Assembly: GCA_015501075.1 (NCBI GenBank)
Contig: JADNYJ010000091.1
Location: 94,181 to 158,180, forward strand
DNA from: Gymnopilus junonius
Taxonomy: Eukaryota; Basidiomycota; Agaricomycetes; Agaricales; Galerinaceae
Direction: 5' to 3'
Length of the DNA stretch: 64,000 nt
The position numbers and the translations under genes were made by a program. The notes below the pieces were generated by a model. The model searched no databases. It saw only the letters and a program-made list of their open reading frames with translations, and was not told the DNA's origin. This document shows positions 36,739 through 49,442 of this stretch, in pieces. Within the stretch, counting starts at the first letter, position 1, and each line of letters begins with the position of its first letter.

Positions 36739-37993
36739 AGCACAAAATCCGAAATCTGGCGGAATTCTCAGGAGCAACTCTTTGCTTTTAAAGTACCCAG
36801 AAACAAGAGAGGTCGCCGTGGAAGTTATAATAATATGCCTAGATTCGCAGGATTTGTAACTGCGGAAGAACGATAGATGCTTGATTGCACTGCTGACTGT
36901 TGGACATTTAGCGGCGTCATGGGCGGCGAGCCGTTAACATGACCATGGTTCTCAATGCCGATCCAATTTTAAGCCAATGAATACCACTGTCCATCTGCTA
37001 CACGCGTTGTCGCGGTGAGAATGAGGACCAATAATAAAGTCCTTCCGAAAAGTCAAGCCAGGACGTCGAAGGAAGACATGAATGGGACAGCGGTCTCAAA
37101 TGTAAGTTGCCCCTTGTAAATAGGGCATTGTATCCACCAAATAATACCAGTACTTTGGAATGGGTGTGGCAGATAATAGCCAGTTCTGAGAAGGTGAGTT
37201 CGACTGTTTCACTCAAGCGTATGTCAGCTGCTGCCTTGTTCTTTGCTGCCCACTGCGAGGATCAAACTTCCGTACCTAACAAGAGAGATTACTATCTCAC
37301 GAGGATGTGTAGAACCGAAATGCTGAACGGCGACACGGGCAATTTTGGTAAAGTAGAAACAGTCTAAGAGCGCGGGTTAAGTTGTCGGGGTCAAGCAAGT
37401 CCGGAACTCCGAAGTGAAATGCAAGTCTCTTTGGTGTAGCCGTCAGCCTATGGGCAAGGACAAAGGTTGACCGGGACCATTGTCATTAGAACGTTGACAG
37501 TCGATGCAGCAAGATCGTGTGAGGGAAGGCGAAAATTGGTAAGCTCGGAATCTGTGCCGCAGATGTATAAGCTTTCTCATTCAGAAAGTTGACGGCAGCA
37601 GTCGACCCGGTAAGTAATAAAATTAGGAGGAGGATATTTTGGCACCAGTTTCCGGTAGCTTGGTAGTTGTTGTGATTTCGAGGCGCGAAGTCAGCCAATA
37701 GGGCAATGATGAAGGTTCAAGCTCAACGTTCGAGTCCAAAGCAACAGTTTGATTGATGGATTCGTCGGGGCGCCATGGATACGACCAGCGTGTCAAAGTA
37801 TTCCTTAACTGGCGATATCAGTCAGAAGGGGACAAGTGAAAGCTCACCGATAAAATGAGTGATATATGTATACTGGATACTGATACAAGGAGCGTAAGAA
37901 AAATATCATAGTGCCAACGTAATGCAGAACGTGAGAAATACAATTCCAGCCCAACTCAGCCGCGGATCCATCATCAATCTGTACAACATATGC
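36739..37993. other. Intergenic, no supported gene
   Basis: Small frames only (for example minus 37486-37698 with a short hydrophobic run). None is supported. Confidence 0.4.
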
Positions 37994-40900
37994 CTATCGC
38001 CGAAATAGGAGTAAGGAAGTAGTGACTATGCCTGCCAACCCCCCGACAACACCCACCACCGTCCATCGCATGTAGTCCTCGAACGGGTTTTTGGGCAAAG
38101 ATGGGTCCGAATTTGATACCCCTCTGTAGCTGTACAGTACGATGCCAGTCACGAATGCGATGATGGAGTATGCCAGGAACACAAGCGGAAGTGAAAGAGC
38201 CACTGTACGTCTCTGCAGAATTAATACAAAAATCAACTAGTTAACCAATCATTCACCAGCACTTGAGGTACGACATACCGAAACAATCATGAGCCCTTCA
38301 ACGCCTATATGTGGTACCCGCCGTTCCAAATCCGTCTTATGTCGAAGGACAGCCACCCCCGTCGCGACCATCGTGAATGCGGCAAAGAGGATTGCCACCA
38401 TCCCGCTGTCCGCGCCACAGAATCCAACCCTGGTAAAGAGAGGAAGGTGACAGATGCGCTCAGCACAATCGCAGCCTTCCCAGGAAAGGAAAAAAAGGGA
38501 GGGAAAAAAGGAATAAATGATATTTTTCTGAAAATTGAAATGGATGGGGTGCCAGGGTTGAAAAAGATACTCACTACAAGGCAGGTGCAGGCACCGATGA
38601 CGACCATTGGGCTTGCACTTCGGAGAAGGCCTGATTCTTCGTCTACACGTCCTGCGAGCCTAGCTCGCTCGAGGAAAAGGTAGGGTATACCTAGCAAGAG
38701 GATTGAGACAAAGAAGTCGAAAAATGCTCTACTGAAAGGCCGACGATGCACAGGCAGGCGGTTGGTCGGACCTGTGCCAACATCTTTTGGAAGAGGCTTG
38801 TTGGGTCGGAAGTAAATCTGGCGCCATTGGGCTATGAAAGCGAAGAATAAACAGTAGATGAATAAACATTCTAGGCATGACGAGCCATAACTCACCGACG
38901 CGGAGAAGAATCCTAGCGATGACACGTGTCTGGATGCCATAATCATCTTGGCGATGGTCTATAGGAGTCCGAGGGTCAGTCAAAGCTATAAGCAGGAGAG
39001 AACCGCAGCATACCATTGAACGAACGAAGAAGATTCATCAACTCCTGACACTCCTCTTGACTGAAAGGTGATGGAATAGCACGATTAGACGGCAGCAGAC
39101 GATCTGAATTGATAATGCAGTGATCTGATCAGCACCACGAACACCATTTCGGGCAGGCTACCAGAAGGCAACATACCTGTCCAAGCCCAGGTCAACACAT
39201 CCATAGCCTCAGCCTTAGCTTTCGCAGGTAGTGTAGCGTGGGCAGGGAAGGACTCCATGAAAGACCAAAAGCGATATTCCAAGTCAAGTGCTGCAAATAG
39301 CGATCAGTAAAGGTATGTTAAATACACTAAAGTGCAGGTCGAATGACTTACGATCCTCTTCAACCTTCCGTCCTGACCCACTAGCACCTGCAACAACGAC
39401 ACCAGAGGCCTTCTTCCCTTTACCATGACCGTACTGATACGAATAACCATTCCCCCTTCCATACCCACCAATTCGCCTTCCGGCTTCAATATCCTCCTTG
39501 ATGACGGTTCTCGCAATATGATCGACCCAATACCTCTCAAAAAACACTAGTGTCTCTCCTTTCTTTCCCTTCACCGCTCTCCTTCCTCCCTTTCCAGGAA
39601 GGACCTCCTTCACCCACCCCTCCACACCGACGTTGACAGTCTGCTCTCCTTCCGCACTCCTGTCATCCAACCAAGCCTCGAGCGCATCCAATACGACGTC
39701 CTTACGCAGGTTTACATCCGTCGTCACCTTGCGTGTAGGGTGACATAGTACACCGTTCCGTCTGGGAGGTGGTACTCCAACCAGCCAAGGTCATGCAACC
39801 GCAATTGTTGCTGAGTGCTATGATGGTGCGAATGATGAGAGGAAGAGTGGGAATTGGGGTTCCATCCTGAAGCGGAACCAGAGGCAAGGAGAGGCGAGAT
39901 GGACGAATAATCTTTGCCTGCTGGTGCTTGTGTTGTATATGGGTTATGCTTGTGGTGCTTGTTGGGTGTTACGGGACGCGCAAGGAGAGGGAGGCGTTCA
40001 CTGAAAGAAACAAGATATTAGAAACAGAGAGCACTGAAACAATAAGACATTCATAACGCACTCGGTCTCCAAATTAACCCCGCCATTTCCAGCACTATAG
40101 CTCGAAGTATGAGAAGGGACGCGGTGGACAGAACTATTCCAAAGACCACCATCAGCACAGGCTTCTGGAGTAATGAGCATAAGAATAAGCACCTGGAGGG
40201 TATAACCTCATGTAACGGAGGCAGGGGTAGAACAATCGGAGGCTGAGCTTCCTCGTGCATTGGTTGGGGCATCTGGGGTGCTGGTCTATAGAATTGACAG
40301 CAATACGTCAGTTCAAGTAACAAGCACAGAAACAAAAGCTTACTGAGAAGCGTCAGGATGCTGAATGGCGATGCTTGGCACTGGATCCGCAAATGGGTCG
40401 GAGTAGGGCTCAGTTCCATGGGCGTTCTCAGTCTCAGCGGGTTCAGGGTGAGGATTGGGCAGAGGCATTCTATTGAGTGCACGACAGTAAGCATCGTTTT
40501 TGAAAAAGAAAAAGAAGGGAGATAAAAGGAATAAAGGAACTCACGTCACACTAGAGACCCGACTAATACTCGCTCCGACATCTTCAGCCCCGGAATCGGA
40601 ATAGGCATGGTCATTCCCTTGCGCTCCTCCTCCTCTCGCTTGCTATGACTCTGAGCATACGCCAGCCCACCAATAGCAGCAACCGCGGCAGCAGCGCGGC
40701 ACCTGCTACAATGGTGCCCGTAGCCCAAACATCATGGCCACCACTGTGTCCTGGTTCCGCAGGAGCTTGAGACGCGTTATTGTTATCCTGTTTGCTCTCA
40801 GCATTGATGTCAGTGGTAGTTGGACGAGCAGCAGGAGGTGGATTAGAGATCGGCCACCCCAGATATCATGTCCCGAATATGAAGGTAGCCCCATGTCAAT

Positions 40901-42081
40901 GTCGTGCGGGTAAGTTGGCATCACAGCCGCGCCGAATAAAGGCTGAGCCTGAGTTTGACCCTCAGAGGACTCTGGAGGATCCTGCACAGGCCTAGCATCG
41001 TTCAAATGACTCTCAGGAATGGGCATGGATATGTCTCCGCGTATGTATGAAGCAGCTTCGCCTTCTCCATAGTCAGTGGTTGGAGTTTGTTGCGTGTCGG
41101 CTTGAGGCTCTTCTGGCTGAGCTGGTGCGTGCGCAAGTTCAGGAGCTGGCTCGGCAGTTGGTTCTGGAACGACTGGAACAGGTGCAGCCTCAGCAGGTGC
41201 GGGAGCTGGAATCTCCGACGAAACAGCCTCGAATCCAAAACACTCTCCACAACCGGCTTGCCAAAATATGAAGTAGGTTCCTCCCCCTTCGACACCGGCT
41301 CTGGTAGAGGTGCAGGTGGTGCTTCTTCCTGTGGAGCCTCTGTTTCAGGCTCAGGTTCTGCTGCGATAGGAGGAGACGGTTCTGAGATGGGGTTTGGAGT
41401 CGAGTTGAAAGGATCTTCGATAACAGCAACGGGCTTGGGTAGATCGTCAGCCAGATCAGCGAAGGCTCCTGGGTTCCTGCTGAGGAGTCGATGGTAGGAG
41501 GTGCAGACGCCTGGGTTTCGTCTGCAGCCATAGCAGACTCTGGAGCCACTGGTGGTGGTGGAGGCGAAGCAGAAAAGGGTCGAGAGCAATGTCAGGTTGA
41601 GGAAGAGACTCCGGGTCGTCTGTGAATGCCCCTGGGTTGCCAGCTGAGGAATCGATCACGGGAGGTGGAATGTATCCCGTAGGACTGTTCGCCTGTTCAC
41701 CTTCACCAGCAGTAACAAGAGCCGCGGGTTCCGGAGAAGCCACTACTTGCTCCGTGCAGGTGCTGTTGGAGGTTGAGTCAAAGGCGAAGGCCCGACCGCG
41801 GCTGCTTGCTGTTGCGTAGCCTCAGCCTCACGAACAGGACTTTCCGCTATCGGTGTCGGAATACCTGCTTCGACTGGTTTAGGCGGAGGTGAGAGGGCGG
41901 GTACGGAGGGCGGAATAATTTCACGTGAGGTTGAGCGGCGGAGGGAGGCAGTATCGCTATCTCGTTCTCCAGAGGGGGTCCCAGGGCGAGATATCGCCAT
42001 GAGCGTTGACGCACGGCGCACGACGCCGCCCATGCGGCCCCATCTAGATTTGCTGGGTGGTGTTGCTGGTGGGGTGCTCAT
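37994..42081 (-). CDS. Large WW-like, multi-helix membrane protein (long paralog) with apparent frameshifts
   Basis: Starts MSTPPATPPSKSRWGRMGG at 42081 with one basic unit like those of the short paralog. It then has a long Pro/Glu/Ala-rich disordered region containing an imperfect repeat (IDSSAGNPGAF...DPF, twice). A WW-like motif follows near 39720-39800 (GWLEYHLPDGTVYYV...TTDVNL), then ERYWVDHIARTVIKE, EYRFWSFMESFPAHATLP and QEECQELMNLLRSFN. Four or five hydrophobic helices come last, the final one (WTVVGVVGGLAGIVTTSLLLF) ending RR at the stop. At least seven single-base deletions are needed to keep the protein-like frame, near 39728, 40595, 40694, 40845, 41231, 41473 and 41575. Function is unknown. 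WW modules bind Pro-rich ligands, and the protein itself is Pro-rich. Confidence 0.6.
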
Positions 42082-43680
42082 TGTCGATGCTTATGCTGAC
42101 GAGGAGGTAAAAGAGGATGAGGGGAAAGGAAAGGAAGCAAGATAGAATAGATAAGATGTAGCTTGGCCTACTGCAATGTATGTCTTGTGTCGTTAACCTA
42201 GCTGCTCGTCGGTGGTAGCGAATAGAATGACTATGACTTGTGGTGGGAAGATACTTCAGTTGAAGGAACATCATTATGAATAGTCCGCCTCGACGCAACC
42301 TGCTGGCCGACTAGGGGTGGAAAAACCTTGTAATGTATGAAGCGTTGAGGGTTCATGTTTGTGTTCTCCGAAAACGTGTTCGCTTGCGCAGCCTGACACA
42401 CCGCATTCACCCTGCCATCCCGACCGAGGGTGACAACTAAATGTGGGTTCCGGAGGAGTCTGGGGCCCATTTCATCTTCGAAAGCCAACGAGGACCCGGG
42501 CATGTAATCTGTAGAAGAGATAAAAAACAAGCAAACGCCAGTCCGGAGATTGATCACAAGCCTCCTGCCACGAGGCTGAAATGTAGACCAAGATCTTCGG
42601 CTCGACGAGGAGAATACCAGTATCAGATTAACGGCAGGACACGTTGCCGTTGTTATTGTGATTAGACAAGTTATGCACTATCTTTGGGCGAAATGCTTCA
42701 GTCATCTCCACAAAGATTGAGGGTTGCTTGTGCAGCAAGAACGTAAAACGCCTCGTTGAATGCACGCGTTCTCTAGAATGAATTTATTAGCCCGCTACCG
42801 GCATGGCGCTCTGGGTACGTACAGGGTGCCTAATTGAGGTCATTTTCGATATCTCTAAGTATGTCCAGTAGCTCTCTCTTGCTCAGAATCAAAAGAGCTG
42901 GTACAAAAGTCAACGAAAAGTTCCTCGAAGGGTTCAGATCAATTATCACATAATCATAATGACATAATCTTGTCAATAATCATCGGGCCGGCGGCATTAC
43001 ATATAACGAGAACGCCATGATCCATCGTGAGCGGCGACCGCGCAAAGACGGCGTAGGGTAGCTGACAAGAGATACTTTACATACAAGAACATTTTCAGAT
43101 TTTATGTGAAGCTCAAAGCAACTCTGCCTCAGTGAGATATCTGTTCATCATTTAAGGAAGTCATGCTAACCCAACTAGAGCTTTAAATCGATGGATGAGG
43201 CAGCTTCCCCAAAAAAAGAGAATAAGTAGCTCGGGAAAATAACAGTTCCCACTTGAAGTCGTGAAAAAAATCAAGACAATGCCAACATTCCTCGTACAAA
43301 AGTAAAGTTAAGAAAGAACGCGAGAACAACATTATAGCTGAAAAGGTTTCTCAGAATCACAAAGAAGATGAGCGCAGAATCCAGAAGCACTGAATATCAA
43401 GCAGGGAGCTTCTTGTTAGCTATGCAGGTAATGAGTGGCAAGGGAATTTTTGCAAAAGTAAATGAGTATGGACTCTTCAAGAGTAAGACAGATCCAAGTG
43501 AACACCCATTGAAGGATAGAAAGAGAATCCAGAAGGGATTAGAGATGTATCCATGAAGGAAAGAGAGCAGATATCCGTGAAGGATAGAAAGCCTATCACA
43601 AGATATATTCCATGAAAAGCCAGTAAGATCTCCGATCCTAGAGGAAAATAAGCGAACAATCATATGAGGAGGAGCTCCAA
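42082..43680. other. Intergenic; upstream part similar to the short paralog's upstream region
   Basis: 42270-42400 resembles 31640-31760 (ATTATNAATNGTC...GCCTCNACGCA and AAAACGTGTTCG). The rest shows nothing supported. Confidence 0.4.
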
Positions 43681-43689
43681 TATTGACGA

Positions 43690-44172
43690 TCGTGTCTCCG
43701 AAGACAACGTCTGAAAGCGCCGAGTCGGAGATGCTGACTAGTTCCCAAGCAACAGATCTGCAGAAGAGGTCACCTAGTTATATTTTTCATGATCATTTCT
43801 ATAGTCGTGTCCATCTCCTGGGTACCAACAAAAGAGACACATCCAGACCGAGACCAAACTCGACCCTCCAACTCCTCGCGAATGTGAGTCAGGTTCCTCA
43901 ATGCCACTTGAAAACTACGAAGGAATTGGGCCTTGTCATTAAGGAATGGCGATATCGATTGTCAAAGTGACGGATGGCAGAGAGATTGGAACACGAATAC
44001 GCCCGAGATCAGGAAAACCATAGGAGTTGAGATGATCTCCTTGGTCGCCGAAGCCTCCAATCCTTCTTCATCTGATCGAAGGGCATGGATAGCCATGAGA
44101 AAGGTCGAACATGGAAGTAACGAGGAACAAGGAGAGGTCGCCATGAGGAGAAGCCAAAAAGAAGTGTAAAAG
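43690..44172 (-). pseudogene. Possible degraded coding region
   Basis: Minus-strand translation shows protein-like stretches in changing frames: FPDLGRIRVPISLPSVTLTI (about 44010-43960), then NDKAQFLRSFQVALRNLTHI and REELEGRVW (about 43940-43850), to a stop near 43770. The style recalls the C-terminal halves of basidiomycete F-box proteins, but no F-box is visible. Frames break at least twice. It is either a relic or a gene damaged by indels. Confidence 0.3.
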
Positions 44173-46750
44173 AAGTTGCGAAGAGTTCAAAGACGACCGT
44201 CGAAGGAGCTGGAAAACAGGCGCATTCTTAATCGCACGACGAACCGGAACTGACCATTTGGGCGGCCAGGCTCGAGATAGCAGAAATATTTGGATGAAGC
44301 TGAAATACCAAATTGTAGGAATGATGATTGATCGTCCAATCTTGCTTGACTGATGCTAAGCTCAGCACGCAGCCTTATCCTGCCTTACGAAAGGTGAGTG
44401 CGTGTTTCACAAAGGAACATGAAAAAGAAATTCAGAAGATTAGGAGGAGTGGTCAAAAATTCTCAGTAGTTGCTGCAGTGAAGGTCCAAGGGCTTGGAAA
44501 ACATTGTCACGTCACGATCAGAAGATTAAGCTCTGCCACGTGATGGAACGCGTTGGCGGCGTTGCTCTCAATATTACTATATTAGTAGTATATACTAAAT
44601 AGGAACTAGTAGCATTGCACAATGCAAGCTCACGACATCATTAACGAGCGCAAAAAGCAGCCAAGTTCTGAGCCATGTAAATCTTAGCGTTTGAATTACG
44701 TATGACCACAAAACGAAGGGCTCTACTGAAAAATGTTCAAAATACCGTTCACAAAACTTGTTATTTGCTGCGAACAGTCGGATGTGTCCCACGTGCATTT
44801 GCATTTGCACATTTGCCGCGAGCCTAGGCCATAGTACAGAATCAATCAAAATCTTATAAAGGCGCTTCTTATTTGTTAGCTAACTGTTGAGGTATCCTCA
44901 GAACCACGGCATCCACGGAAGTTACGAGGAATAAAGAAATTGGAGGTTCAAACGTTCCTTCCTCAAATTTCTTCTGACCAAGATGACTCGTTCAATGCCT
45001 ATGTAACCAGAAACGCACATCTGACCTTTTACATTATGTACTTATCTAGTGGTCGCCAAGGCAAAAATCCCCCAAACCTAGTGAGAAAGACAGACCCACT
45101 TGGAGACAACTTGTTCCGACTGAATCGGGTCCACGCAAATGTATATGTAGTACTTACTACTAGTAGAGCTAATCCTTGGGAAATTTTGTACAGAATTCAA
45201 ATGCTTTTTGGGCCTCTTACCATGTACAAACACAGTTCGGAACCGCGCCTAACCGCGCCTTGTCTTACTTGGCACCTTGGCACATACCACATGGGCGCTC
45301 GAAAGTTCCCATGAGCTGGCCGTTCCTGATCGGGACCTCGCTGGTTCTGTATGACTGTATCCTGTCCTGATACAGTTTAACTCTCCTTTTTAGCTCGGGA
45401 GCACAGAGAAAATACGCGTTGCTTACTGATACATACTCTAAATATTAATGTTTGTCGTCTGATCTATGCAATTTTTTTCATTGCTAAGTGAGCGCCCCTT
45501 TTTTTTTTGGTTTCGGTACCATACTTACAACATTTGCTTGACATATGCCCCGTTTCCTGAGTCCTCTCATCGGATGCGTGCGAGGCGTCACGGGGTCATC
45601 TCGGACGTGGGCATTTAAAGTCGAAGATGCGAGTTTTGAGATACAGTCCGTACATACGCGAAAGGATTTGATGCGAGTAACCTGCATTCATTGTAAGGCA
45701 CAATTCGAGGTGGCAAAGGATCGTATCGTAGATACTGCATTCTACCTGTAGACAGAAGTAAGCGAAATCTGTAAGGTTTTGTGCGACTCTTTAGGCGAAG
45801 AATCAAAGAACTTGAAGCGTGAAGGTTCAGTTTGTCCATACGCTAGAAAATCACTGGTCTATATGGGAAATAAACAAGATCCCGTACGTCATTGCGAAAA
45901 GTAGCTAAAAGTCAATCAGAGAAGTAACGTGTTTTCTGCAGGTCCTAAGAAGCCATGCGGTTTTGTCGATATAACTTGTTTCCCAGTTTTCCAGAATCTT
46001 GGACAGGAAGTCATGCGATAAGGTTTACATTTTACCTCATGTAATCCCCTTTAACGGGTCCGAAACCACGGTGAATCGCCATGACGGTTTAAATGCCCTA
46101 TGAGTCCGACCTCATTACAATATGCGGCGACACCATACAATCAGACCCTCGAATTCGCGTTTCGAGCAAGAGCTCTCCGTAAGAAAAGGAATCAAGTCTG
46201 GATTCACTTCACAAAGGTATCCGATTATCCTTAGGCAGAAATATTTTCGCTGAACCTGACGTTCCGAAACGGGGAAGAACGTGAAGACGAAGCGTCCAAT
46301 CAGTTATCCAGGAACGCCACGGCCGATGCCATGAAGCCCTATATTTAGTGTTTGATAAATTGCGAAAAATATTGGTGCCTAGTCACGTGAATACGCGCGT
46401 ATGCGATCTTCTCCACCCAAAAAAGGTTGATCCATATACCGAATGGCGCCGACGGTCACTCGTGGCTCTGAACATTGGAAATTTCGCCCGTTTTCCGTTT
46501 CCAGGAGTTCCAAAGGATGTCATCAGACGAGATGCAGGGGTCGTTTCTCGTCTTTCTATTTTATCTCGAGTGAAAACTACTCTTCTTCACCTCGTCCTCT
46601 TTTTTCCATCCTCTCCAGGTCGACGTTACGCCTCACCTTTGTGCGCGATCGATTTTCCGTCGGGCAAGGCGAGCATAGGGAGGTTTGAACACTATCCTGT
46701 CAGTGTCGGTTGGAGGTTCATCGCTTATTCGACGACGCATCAAATTCCGC
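44173..46750. other. Gene-poor stretch
   Basis: No supported gene over about 2.6 kb. Features seen are an AT palindrome-like run near 44570-44605 and a short direct repeat (CCGCGCCTAA) near 45242-45262. Confidence 0.4.
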
Positions 46751-46760
46751 GTGCTGGATC

Positions 46761-48423
46761 ATGGAAGCGGCCCAAGAAGCAGCGATAATTCAAGGTCTCT
46801 ATGGAGTGATCTTCGTTGCTGTATGACTTCATTTATTGACTTCTTCGTAATAACTAATGATCTATTTAGAGAGGCGAAGGTCGGGGCCCTTTACCGCAGG
46901 AATCATAGTTTTTACTGAAGTGTTGAACATTACCTGTAGTCGCCGCCGCCGCCTTGTACGTATGGGACTACCTCCTCACGTTCGGGATGGAAGTAGACCT
47001 AGTGTGGACATCAAGGTGGAACATTATTAAGGTGTTGTTCCTGGTGCAGAGGTATCTGCCATTGGTCGATACCTGCATTTTGACCATTTACCGTCAGTCT
47101 GCCATGAAGGTTGCTTCAATTTCAACTCTAACATTGCATTTTGATAGGTGATTTACAACCGGGAAGGACCGGTCATGGTTGCACGATTCTGGAGCAAGCG
47201 ACGGGATGTAGGTAGCAATTCTGTCCACTGCGACGAAAGCCTTTGATGGTTGATCGTATTTCTAGTCCTATATGTTGCCGGCTATGTCATCGCCGAAGGT
47301 ATGTCAGGGTCCTTGCAACCTGCGCCTTGCTGACTGTATCCTGGCGATAACAAGCCCTTCTCACCATTCGTGTGTGGGCAGTTTGGAACCGTAGTAAGGC
47401 CCTAGCCTTCGTGCTGCCTATTGCTTTTTGTATTGTCTGGGCTCCGGCGTTCGTCGTAATGTGGGAGTTTCAAAATAGCTTGAAATGTGAGTTAAGGCTA
47501 TCTACTACAAATCGGTCGCTCACGATTTTTTTGCAGTTTCTCCTATTCCAATTCCTGGTGTTCCTGGCTGCTTCGTGATCGCCGCAAGTGATATACTGAA
47601 GTGGTGTTGGGTATCTCTCATAATATGGAATGCTTGTTAGTGTCGCCTTTTGTATCTGAAATACTGGATGACCCTGAGGAATTATTTTCAACCCCAGTCA
47701 CTCTTTTCCTCATGCTAATCCCTGGGATGCGGCATTGTTAGTATTCTCGTTTCTCGGATTTCGGCTTAGATTTTTGCTCAAGTGATGCATTAGATCGCTC
47801 CCAGCTCCACTCCACTCTTCTGTATTCAGTCGTCTACCGCGATGGTGCGTTCATATATTTGAGATATAATCTACATGGCATCGACTTATCTAACTCATCC
47901 TTAGGCACATTTTACTTCGCGTATCTCTTCGGTAAGAAAGACCCGCTGTTCTCTCCACACTGGCCTGACTATCAAAAATGCCAGTATTTTCTATCATCAA
48001 CATTGTTCTCTCTGTAACTGTTACAGTGAGTATTAAAGTCCGCTCTCTGATTTTATACTGATATCTTTCCTCGTGATTTTCTAAGCCCACAAAACGATTC
48101 TTCATCAGCTCGTAAGCCCCTTTATCCAGGTGGCTTTATGAAAAATACTAAGGCGCCCATGTCGTAGTTTGGAAAGATGCTTGCATTCAATGATGGCGAG
48201 TCGAGTTATCCTTCACATGAGAGATCATGCCAGGCGGCCACCAGAATGGGATACAGCACATTCATCCGGCGGTCCTGTCGAATTCGCAGCTCCTCGGCCT
48301 GACACAAATATCGTCTCTATACACTCCCAGGTTGACCCAATCGAAGTTATAGAGTGTCGGGTTTTCGATAGGTTCTCTAAAATATTTGTATTTATCTTCA
48401 ATGCTGAGCGTGTGACGCCATAA
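46761..48423 (+). CDS. DUF6533-type integral membrane protein
   Basis: Many small exons give a seven-helix-like protein. The diagnostic part is YVWDYLLTFGMEVDLVW, continuing TSRWNIIKVLFLVQRYLPLV, at about 46957-47080: the DUF6533 signature of basidiomycetes. Further exons encode LLTIRVWAVWNRSKALAF, a Trp/Ala-rich helix, IPGVPGCFVIAASDILKWCW, LYSVVYRDG, GTFYFAYLF, SIINIVLSVTVT, and a cytosolic C-terminal region from RCLHSMMASRVILHMRDHAR to the stop at 48421-48423. The first exon (from 46761, MEAAQEAAIIQGLYG) joins out of phase by one base, so the start is uncertain. Role unknown. The family is large and often compared with receptors. Confidence 0.72.
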
Positions 48424-48828
48424 AACGGGGGTAATTTATTTGGGGTACTTGCTGGTTTACGTACAGATTTCTTCTACGCAACGGACAATGTATACTGGTT
48501 TAGTTTTCGAACGCGGCTGGACTTTCGCGATCAGCTCGCCATCGTTGCCGGAAAAGTGTCCAGTATGAGACAGCGCAGAGATGCCAGAGAACAGAAGGTA
48601 AAGGTCCTTACGACGTTGCGCGAATAATAATGTTGTCCTTTCAGACCTGCTCAGAAAGCCCAATTCTGGAGCAGTTGTAATCACGACTAAATCACACCGA
48701 TGTCGATGTGCGAACAATTGGCAAAATAAGTCATAGTACAAAGAATTCAAGAGATAAGAGTAGTAATACCATTTGCTTTTTACCTTCCCCGGCTATCATA
48801 CACCATGCTTCTCCCATATTCTGCTCTT

Positions 48829-49185
48829 TTACTTCTTGGGATCCCAGACGGCAGAGCCAAGCGTACTCACTCCCGGTACGATATGGTGGTCGAGCTGTCC
48901 ACTAATAAGCACACCGTTTTCCAGGTGAACTTCGAACTTCGAGATGCCTATGACTGCGTCGAGAAACAAGGTTTCGCCAGATTTAACACTGAGCTCGGAG
49001 GGATCGTCATAGTAAATGGTTACATTCGGGCAGTTGAATCTTGGCAAGGTAGGAGGTTCATCAAGCTTTCCTCGCAGGGTGTGGGCGTCTTTCCCTACAT
49101 GGAACTGTGCGACGAAGTGATTGTCTTCCGAGCACTGGAAGGTACCCGCTGTAGTGACTTTGTATGGTTTCCTATTTTCAGTCAT
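48829..49185 (-). CDS. Hypothetical 118-aa protein
   Basis: A compact beta-rich-looking frame (TFQCSEDNHFVAQFHVGK, CPNVTIYYDDPSELSV, FEVHLENGVLISGQLDHH) ends naturally at AVWDPKK. A TATATAAGG on the same strand near 49300 could be its core promoter. A longer plus-strand frame (48805-49278) overlaps it, so the coding strand is not certain. No family is recognised. Confidence 0.4.
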   Translation of the reverse strand: MTENRKPYKVTTAGTFQCSEDNHFVAQFHVGKDAHTLRGKLDEPPTLPRFNCPNVTIYYDDPSELSVKSGETLFLDAVIGISKFEVHLENGVLISGQLDHHIVPGVSTLGSAVWDPKK

Positions 49186-49434
49186 ATTTCTGCGCTGAAA
49201 GATGTCACAAAGGTTGATAGAAAGAAATCAGAATGCTCACATTCCGATGATGAGGCGAGGAGGCTGCGGAGACGATGATGACAGGCGAAACATCTCGCCT
49301 TATATATCAATGCATATGCGGTCACGTCATAGCATTTAGTGTGGCGCACTGGCAGCTATATATACTACCCAAAACATGTCTCAAACAGTGACCTTTATAA
49401 CTCACCGGTACGGTAAAAAGCTTCAGGCAGACCT

Positions 49435-49442
49435 CCTCATCG
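49435..49442. repeat. Left 8-bp target-site duplication (CCTCATCG)
   Basis: Identical to 50699-50706, directly abutting the terminal inverted repeat. Confidence 0.85.

Noticed and set aside
41047..41497. Plus-strand frames opposite the WW-like gene
   Set aside because: They mirror the Pro/Glu/Ala-rich minus-strand coding bias, and only the minus strand matches the paralog.
46348..46788. 146-codon plus-strand frame ending over the DUF6533 start
   Set aside because: Composition is not protein-like and it overlaps the better-supported gene in another frame.
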